Under the pieces are notes generated by a model, which was given only the letters and a program-made list of their open reading frames with translations, was not told where the DNA came from and did no database searches. Positions 32,264 to 36,254 of a stretch of DNA of 36,254 nucleotides are shown in pieces (within the stretch, counting starts at the first letter, position 1; each line of letters opens with the position of its first letter). The position numbers and the translations under genes are program-made. The DNA lies in the NCBI GenBank assembly GCA_958346135.1, contig CATVQN010000001.1, positions 1 through 36,254 of the forward strand. The letters run 5' to 3'. The stretch is from an uncultured Eubacteriales bacterium. Lineage in GTDB: Bacteria; Bacillota; Clostridia; Monoglobales; Monoglobaceae.

Positions 32264-33133
32264 TTAGTGTGCGTTTAGGATGCTTTTCGCCACGGAGCCG
32301 GTCTTAAACAGGCTGAAGCACAGAAGCACCGTGTAGGCGGCGCAGCTCCAGATGGAAGCCTGCAAATCCCCGCCCAGGGAAAGAGCATTGACCAGCACGG
32401 CATAGATGCCGACACAGATCATGATTAAGAATCCTTGCAGCCCCAGGGCGGCAAGCCCCCGGACGTAGTTGGTGCCGATGTTGCCCCATTCCCGGTTCAT
32501 AAAGGTGGCAAAGGGCAGCGGGCCGACACTGGCGTAAATATAAATTTCAATCATCCTGCCATACAAAATGACCGTGATGATAAGCCCCATCGCTTTCATG
32601 GCAAAGGATACGACCCAGGTTTCCAGCATCAAGGCAAATAGATCTCCCAGCCCCGTGGCCTGAAGCTCCGTCGTGATGTTGGCGATTGCAGAGGAAATGT
32701 CGATGCTGGCGTTGGTATCTATGACACCGGCACTCCTTTGAACCATTGTCTGCGCAACCTGGAAAATCGCCATGATGAAATCAAAGGTATGATTAACGAT
32801 GATTGCCGCCGCCGCTGACTTGAACGCCCATTTGAAGAACATAAAGGTATCAATGTCGTGCATATTGTTCTTCTCGATAATCATGGAAATCAGTTCATAC
32901 GTCAGGACGGCGGCGATCACAAGCCCCGCTATGGGGACTACCACATTCTTAGACAGCGTAAGAATAATGGAAAAGACGCTGGAGTTCCAGGACTCCGGCG
33001 TCTTTCCCACTTCGGTTGCGATTGTGGCGACCTTGCTGTTGACATCGCTAAACATACTCGACAGATTGCCAGTGATGGCTCCGATTAAGAAGTCTTTCAG
33101 CCACTGTTCAATGGCGTCGATTATGCTTTGCAT
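32264..33133 (-). CDS. TrbL/VirB6-like polytopic channel protein
   Basis: A 289-residue inner-membrane protein with a short amphipathic N-terminus (MQSIIDAIEQWLKDFLIGAI) and about six hydrophobic segments (for example VVVPIAGLVIAAVLTYELIS and GLQGFLIMICVGIYAVLVNA). Its length, position between maff2 and prgI, and the loop ASVGPLPFATFMNREWG match the VirB6/TrbL-like protein of Tn1549/CTn4-type systems, which forms the membrane core of the channel. The ribosome site is weak (GGGTAGCGG), so translation may depend on the maff2 gene 19 bases upstream. Confidence 0.85.
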   Translation of the reverse strand: MQSIIDAIEQWLKDFLIGAITGNLSSMFSDVNSKVATIATEVGKTPESWNSSVFSIILTLSKNVVVPIAGLVIAAVLTYELISMIIEKNNMHDIDTFMFFKWAFKSAAAAIIVNHTFDFIMAIFQVAQTMVQRSAGVIDTNASIDISSAIANITTELQATGLGDLFALMLETWVVSFAMKAMGLIITVILYGRMIEIYIYASVGPLPFATFMNREWGNIGTNYVRGLAALGLQGFLIMICVGIYAVLVNALSLGGDLQASIWSCAAYTVLLCFSLFKTGSVAKSILNAH

Positions 33134-33152
33134 AAGCCGCTACCCGTGCCGA

Positions 33153-33371
33153 TTAGACGGTAATCAGGCTGGACAGCAGCGGAACCACCTTCAGGCCGAG
33201 AAGCATAATGCCGCCGCCCGCCATAAGCTGCTTGACACCCTGGCTTTTGGAAGCAGGGTTGTCGGCTCCGTAACCTTCCATGAGGTTGACCACACCCCAT
33301 ACGCCAACGCCGCCGCCCAGGGCAACAACCAGAGTAGACATCGTAGAAACAGCAGTCGTAAAGAAACTCAT
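33153..33371 (-). CDS. Maff2-family small membrane protein (pilin/VirB2 place)
   Basis: A 72-residue protein with two hydrophobic segments (MSTLVVALGGGVGVWGVVNL and LMAGGGIMLLGLKVVPLLSSL) joined by the signature MEGYGADNPASKSQGVKQ. This is the Maff2 family of mobile elements, small two-helix proteins that hold the place and shape of VirB2 pilins. AGGAGG stands before the ATG. An IS110 element is inserted 30 bases upstream of the start codon, between this gene and the small gene at 35032-35277; because the transposase reads the other way, expression of maff2 and the genes beyond may be altered. Confidence 0.88.
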   Translation of the reverse strand: MSFFTTAVSTMSTLVVALGGGVGVWGVVNLMEGYGADNPASKSQGVKQLMAGGGIMLLGLKVVPLLSSLITV

Positions 33372-33432
33372 AATAAAATCCTCCTACAATATATTTGTGG
33401 GTAGCCTCACGGCATCCAGTCGTGTTGCTATC

Positions 33433-33601
33433 CAGCTTGTTGCCTAAGCTGTAGAATAAGAATGTAGTGGCCTGACACGATAATCCCTGGACTCACACGT
33501 CCGTCAAGGAGTCAGTCAGCCGCCGTTCTTATTCGCAGCATTCGATTTACGCAGGTAGTTCCACCGCAAAGCGGTGCGTTCGTGTTACCCAGGAGATTGA
33601 A
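33433..33601 (+). ncRNA. Candidate IS110 bridge RNA
   Basis: Three stem-loops upstream of the transposase follow the bridge RNA layout. (1) A 5' hairpin CAGCTT/AAGCTG (33433-33438, 33446-33451). (2) A target loop closed by GAATAAGAA/TTCTTATTC (33454-33462, 33526-33534), topped by TGGAC/GTCCG (33488-33492, 33499-33503); its 3' side 33504-33513 is complementary to the right flank 35020-35029, and GTGG at 33467-33470 equals the left flank 33397-33400. (3) A donor loop closed by TTCGAT/ATTGAA (33541-33546, 33596-33601, one G-U pair) with upper stem CACCGC/GCGGTG; it carries GCAGG (33551-33555), equal to the right end 35016-35020, and GTTACCC (33584-33590), pairing with GGGTAGC at 33399-33405. Exact 5' and 3' ends are unknown. 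Confidence 0.65.
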
Positions 33602-33656
33602 CAAGCAATAAGTAAAAGGCGGAAGCCATTGCAAATTCAAATTGGGAGGAAAACGA

Positions 33657-34883
33657 ATGACCGTAGTTGGAATCGATGTTTCTAAGGGTAAGAGTATGGT
33701 AGCTGCCATGAAGCCCGGTGGGGAGCTTGTTGCAGCGCCATATGAGGTAAGGCATTCAGATATTGAACTGTCGCGCCTTGCGTTGGATGTTCTTTGCATG
33801 GAGCCAGATACCCGCGTTGTAATGGAAGCAACCGGCAGATACCATGAGCCGGTAGCAGCGCTGCTTCACAGTGAGGGAATCTTTGTGAGCATCCTAAACC
33901 CATTGCTTATTAAGCAAAGCGGAGCAGGCTCTCTGCGCAAGGTAAAATCCGATCCGAAGGATGCTCTTAAAATTGCTAAATATGGGCTTGACAACTGGTC
34001 TACATTGCGGGAATATACTCCTACGGAAGCAATTAGACAACAACTCAAGCTGTGCGAACGTCAATGCGACTTGTATAGCAAGAACATTGTCATGCTCACA
34101 AACAACCTTATTTCTTTGTCTGACAAGACCTTTCCGGGTGTAAACGAGCTGTTCTCAAGCCCCGAAAAGGCAGACGGACATTTGAAGTGGGTAGATTTTT
34201 ACAGAACCTTTTGGCATTGCGACTGCATTAACCGTATGTCACCGGATGCTTTTGGAGAGCGATACAAGAAATGGTGCAAGAAAAAGGGCTACCATTTTAG
34301 TGCTGATGCGACAAATGCTCTCTACGCAGCCAGCTGCGGACTTTACACCACGCTGCCGCGTGACAACAATGCCAAGTTACTGGTTACGGTTGCCGCCGAC
34401 CAGCTTATTGCACTGCGCGAAAACCAGTCCAAGCTGGAAGCCGAGATGCTGAATCTCTGCAAGCAGCTGCCGGAGTACGAGACCGTTATGGCCATGTATG
34501 GCGTTGGGAAGTCCACTGGGCCGCATCTCATGGCTGAATTAGGTGATATTCGCCGTTTCCCGCACCGCAGTTCTATTGTGGCCTTTGCAGGCGTAGACCC
34601 CGGCGTTGTTGGCTCCGGCAAGATGCAGCTTTCCAGTGTGGCAACTTCCAAGCGTGGATCACCTCAATTGAGAAAAGCACTCTTTCAAGTGGTTTCTACT
34701 TACGTCAAACGCAAACCCAAAAACGAGGCGGTTTACCAGTTCTACGCCAAAAAGCGTGACGAGGGAAAGCCTTTCTTCGTTTGCACTACCGCTGCTGCGA
34801 ACAAGTTCCTGCGTATTTACTATGCCCGTGTCAAGGAGTGTCTGAACGCTGCTGAAAGTGCAGTTCAAACCGAAGAAGGCTAA
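33657..34883 (+). CDS. IS110-family transposase (bridge-RNA-type recombinase)
   Basis: A 408-residue DEDD recombinase. The RuvC-like N-terminal domain shows VVGIDVSKGKSM (Asp7), VVMEATGRYHEPV (Glu) and KSDPKDALKIAKYG (Asp). The C-terminal Transposase_20 domain shows MAMYGVGKSTGPHLMAELGD and FAGVDPGVVGSGK, followed by SKRGSPQLRKALFQV with the Ser expected to attack DNA. It is full length and has no internal stop, so the element may be active. I chose ATG 33657, preceded by GGGAGG seven bases upstream. It is transcribed against the surrounding transfer operon. In this family a non-coding RNA beside the gene chooses both target and donor sites. Confidence 0.93.
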   Translation: MTVVGIDVSKGKSMVAAMKPGGELVAAPYEVRHSDIELSRLALDVLCMEPDTRVVMEATGRYHEPVAALLHSEGIFVSILNPLLIKQSGAGSLRKVKSDPKDALKIAKYGLDNWSTLREYTPTEAIRQQLKLCERQCDLYSKNIVMLTNNLISLSDKTFPGVNELFSSPEKADGHLKWVDFYRTFWHCDCINRMSPDAFGERYKKWCKKKGYHFSADATNALYAASCGLYTTLPRDNNAKLLVTVAADQLIALRENQSKLEAEMLNLCKQLPEYETVMAMYGVGKSTGPHLMAELGDIRRFPHRSSIVAFAGVDPGVVGSGKMQLSSVATSKRGSPQLRKALFQVVSTYVKRKPKNEAVYQFYAKKRDEGKPFFVCTTAAANKFLRIYYARVKECLNAAESAVQTEEG

Positions 34884-34954
34884 TTTGTAATGCTCATTTT
34901 GTCATTTGGCTGCCTCCGATTTTTGAGGGAGTCCTGTTTGCTGTACGCATTTTT

Positions 34955-34973
34955 ACTCGGCTATCTGCCGAGT
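34955..34973 (+). terminator. Terminator of the IS110 transposase gene
   Basis: A 7-bp stem ACTCGGC/GCCGAGT with a five-base loop followed by ATTTTTTT, 72 bases past the transposase stop and inside the element. Confidence 0.75.
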
Positions 34974-35031
34974 ATTTTTTTGCGATTTTTTATGGAAACC
35001 TATTGACTTTTATTTGCAGGACTCCTTGAAT

Positions 35032-35277
35032 TTAAAAAACGTGTTGATATGTTGTCGGTTTGGTTTTTGGATTGGAGCAGCCCCTTTCAGGCTCTGCCCG
35101 GACAGGCGGACGGATATGCTTTTTCATCCGCACCGCCGTTTTGGAAAATTCCGGGCAGATCAGGGCTTTCTCCGGGGAGCGGTTATAAAAATCTGCCATT
35201 GAACCGTAATAAAAAGCGCCGTTTAACGCCCTGGCTATCGTTTCCAATACATGAACCGCTTCGTCGTAAAATCCCAT
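35032..35277 (-). CDS. Small soluble protein of the transfer operon, unknown function
   Basis: An 81-residue frame starting MGFYDEAVHVLETIARALNG at the ATG 35275-35277, with GGAGG six bases upstream; a longer frame from 35361 runs through the virD4 terminator and is not credible. The N-terminal half looks helical (IARALNGAFYYGSMADFYN), the C-terminal part is basic and Pro-rich. No family is recognised. It lies between virD4 and maff2 and ends 12 bases before the predicted right end of the IS110 element, so it is intact. Without the element it would be followed by maff2 at 40 bases. Confidence 0.55.
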   Translation of the reverse strand: MGFYDEAVHVLETIARALNGAFYYGSMADFYNRSPEKALICPEFSKTAVRMKKHIRPPVRAEPERGCSNPKTKPTTYQHVF

Positions 35278-35337
35278 TTTGACCTCCCATGTGATGAAAT
35301 TGCCGGTGTCCGGCTGGTTTTGGGCAAAAAAAGAAAA

Positions 35338-35381
35338 GGCTCCACCGATTTCAAAGCCCACAAAGGGGCATCGGTGGAGCC
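35338..35381 (-). terminator. Strong terminator after virD4
   Basis: A 12-bp perfect stem (35338-35349 with 35370-35381) begins just two bases past the virD4 stop and is followed on the minus strand by TTTTCTTTTTTT. Its loop is 20 bases. It would separate virD4 transcription from the genes beyond, so read-through or another promoter must serve maff2 and the rest. Confidence 0.8.
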
Positions 35382-35382
35382 T

Positions 35383-36219
35383 TTAGGCAGCCGCTTGGGG
35401 CTGTTCTATCTCTCCGAGGTCATAGACCTCAAATTCTTCTTCCGGCTTGACTTTGAGCCGGTGTTGCAGGTATGTCTTTACATCAAAGGTAAACTTGGGG
35501 TTGGCGTCTGCCGTGTACTTGTACTGGGGATGCTTCGTCAGATCATACTTCTTGGAGTAGAATGGGCGGACACCCTGCACCTGGACGATGCAGCGGCTGG
35601 AGGGCATGACAGCCAGCTCATCCACGCTCATCAGTTCTTTGCCCAGCTTCTGATAGTTCAGACCGTAGGTACGCTGGGCACCACGGGAATCGCTTTCATT
35701 CATGGTGTCAATGGTTTCTTTTCCCAAAAGCCCGGACACCATCTTTAAGCTGCTTTCCTCTTTCCCGCCCAGAAACAGCATAGTCGAGCAGCACCCGGCA
35801 ACGGTTTCCGCATTGTCCTTATACATTCCTTTAAGCTGGCTGAACGTCTGGAGGACGATGTGGGCAGATATATTCCTCGACCGGATCACGGAAACCAAAT
35901 GCTCCCAGTTCGGAATTTTTTGGTTTGCGAACTCATCAAACAGGCAGGTTACATGGATCGGGAGCCTGCCATGATAGACTTTCAACGCCCGGTCGCACAG
36001 TACGTTGAACATCTGGGAGTACATCATGGCTGAAATGAAGTTGAACGTCGGGTCGGTATCGGAAACCACCGCAAAGAGGGCGGTTTTCTCGTCACCCAGC
36101 TTTTCAAGCTCTAATTCATCATAGGACATCATCTCCCGGACGGCGGCAATATCAAATGGGGCTAATCTGGCCCCGCAGGAAATAAGTATGCTTTTTAGAG
36201 TTTTTCCAGAGACGAAAAG
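35383..36219 (-). pseudogene. virD4: VirD4-type coupling protein, C-terminal half only
   Basis: The frame matches the C-terminal half of CD1115-type VirD4 coupling proteins from KTLKSILISCGARLAPFDI onward: MMSYDELELEKLGDEKTALFAVVSDTDPTFNF, the Walker B-like IHVTCLFDEFANQ, IVLQTFSQLKGMYKD, CCSTMLFLGGKEE, LLGKETID and ELMSVDELAVM. Coupling proteins bring the relaxase-bound DNA to the channel and hydrolyse ATP. The membrane anchor and Walker A motif are absent. Matching residues begin at about SGKT (36210) and the same frame is closed by TGA at 36220-36222, still inside the window. The 5' half is therefore displaced by an insertion, lost, or out of frame. A short internal product from Met at 36132 is possible but would not work as a coupling ATPase. 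Confidence 0.75.
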
Positions 36220-36254
36220 TCAAGGACTTTTTCATCAAATTCACAAACAAGTTA
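36220..36254. other. Unmatched DNA at the broken 5' end of virD4
   Basis: These last 35 bases do not continue VirD4 in any minus-strand frame. One plus-strand frame is open from ATG 36188 to the window end (MLFRVFPETKSQGLFHQIHK...) but has only a weak AGGAAA ahead of it. This is the likely edge of another insertion or rearrangement; it is too short to identify. Confidence 0.4.

Larger units (their letters stand above)
33401..35020 (+). mobile_element. IS110-family insertion sequence, with predicted ends
   Basis: A 1620-bp element holding one transposase gene, a structured 5' non-coding region (candidate bridge RNA) and a short 3' region with a terminator. It has no terminal inverted repeats, as usual for IS110. 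I place the ends by the bridge RNA: GG occurs at both borders (33399-33400 and 35019-35020), the joined ends would read GCAGG-GTAGC, and the donor loop of the RNA carries GCAGG and GTTACCC. Removing the element leaves 40 bases between the upstream small gene and maff2, a normal operon gap containing the maff2 ribosome site. The boundaries are inferred; a shift of up to two bases (core choice) is possible. Confidence 0.75.

Noticed and set aside
33601..33656. Earlier TTG start for the IS110 transposase at 33642
   Set aside because: It overlaps the GGGAGG site that fits ATG 33657, and the protein family starts at the VVGIDVSK strand.
34928..35025. 9-bp inverted repeat (34928-34936 with 35017-35025) considered as IS terminal repeats
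   Set aside because: Both copies lie at the right end, and IS110 elements lack terminal inverted repeats. The similarity to the target-loop guide is noted, but the repeat itself is not an end structure.
36181..36254. Group II intron as the cause of the virD4 break
   Set aside because: Neither a GTGCG-type 5' end nor a domain V-like hairpin is visible at the junction, and only 35 bases remain in the window.
1..36254. CRISPR array, rRNA or tRNA genes
   Set aside because: No regularly spaced direct repeats and no conserved rRNA or tRNA sequence were seen on either strand.

Overview
The window is a large part of an integrative and conjugative element (ICE) of the Tn1549/CTn4-like type found in gut Clostridia (Bacillota), carrying a heavy-metal resistance cargo. 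Three things point to this. The conjugation block (VirD4, Maff2, TrbL/VirB6-like, PrgI, VirB4, NlpC/P60 protein, DUF4315, DUF4366, TopB) matches that family. Strong AGGAGG ribosome sites stand in front of most genes, and several of those genes start with TTG. The cargo encodes CsoR, CopA and CadA-type proteins of Bacillota style. No host chromosomal gene, integrase or attachment site is visible.

Layout. 1-3400: copper module on the minus strand (copA then csoR, with a CsoR-type operator upstream) plus two tiny membrane proteins. 3900-7020: zinc/cadmium-type module, a free HMA metallochaperone and a P1B ATPase behind a strong promoter with a palindrome at the start site, followed by two divergent ArsR-family regulators with different metal-site motifs. 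7033-9340: nitroreductase, HxlR regulator and a radical SAM protein; nearly identical operator blocks precede the nitroreductase and the radical SAM gene. 9340-21030: mobilisation and DNA-processing block (MobP-type relaxase, MobC, and a 3176-residue methylase/helicase protein). 21100-21800: small regulators (Spo0A-C-like protein, Xre) around a divergent promoter region. 21830-36250: the type IV secretion operon on the minus strand, interrupted by an IS110-family element.

Three observations stand out. (1) The IS110 element carries a well-formed candidate bridge RNA upstream of its transposase. Its two loops agree with the element ends and flanks, which lets the boundaries be placed at 33401-35020 with a GG core. 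Removing the element restores a 40-base operon gap. (2) A complete TnpV-family gene with its own ribosome site lies in another frame inside the giant methylase/helicase gene, so about 360 bases appear to be dual-coding. (3) copA holds a good internal ribosome site and ATG that would release its C-terminal HMA domain as a free CopZ-like chaperone.

The window's right edge holds only the C-terminal half of virD4. The matching frame is closed by a stop codon at 36220-36222, so this copy of the coupling protein looks broken or interrupted.
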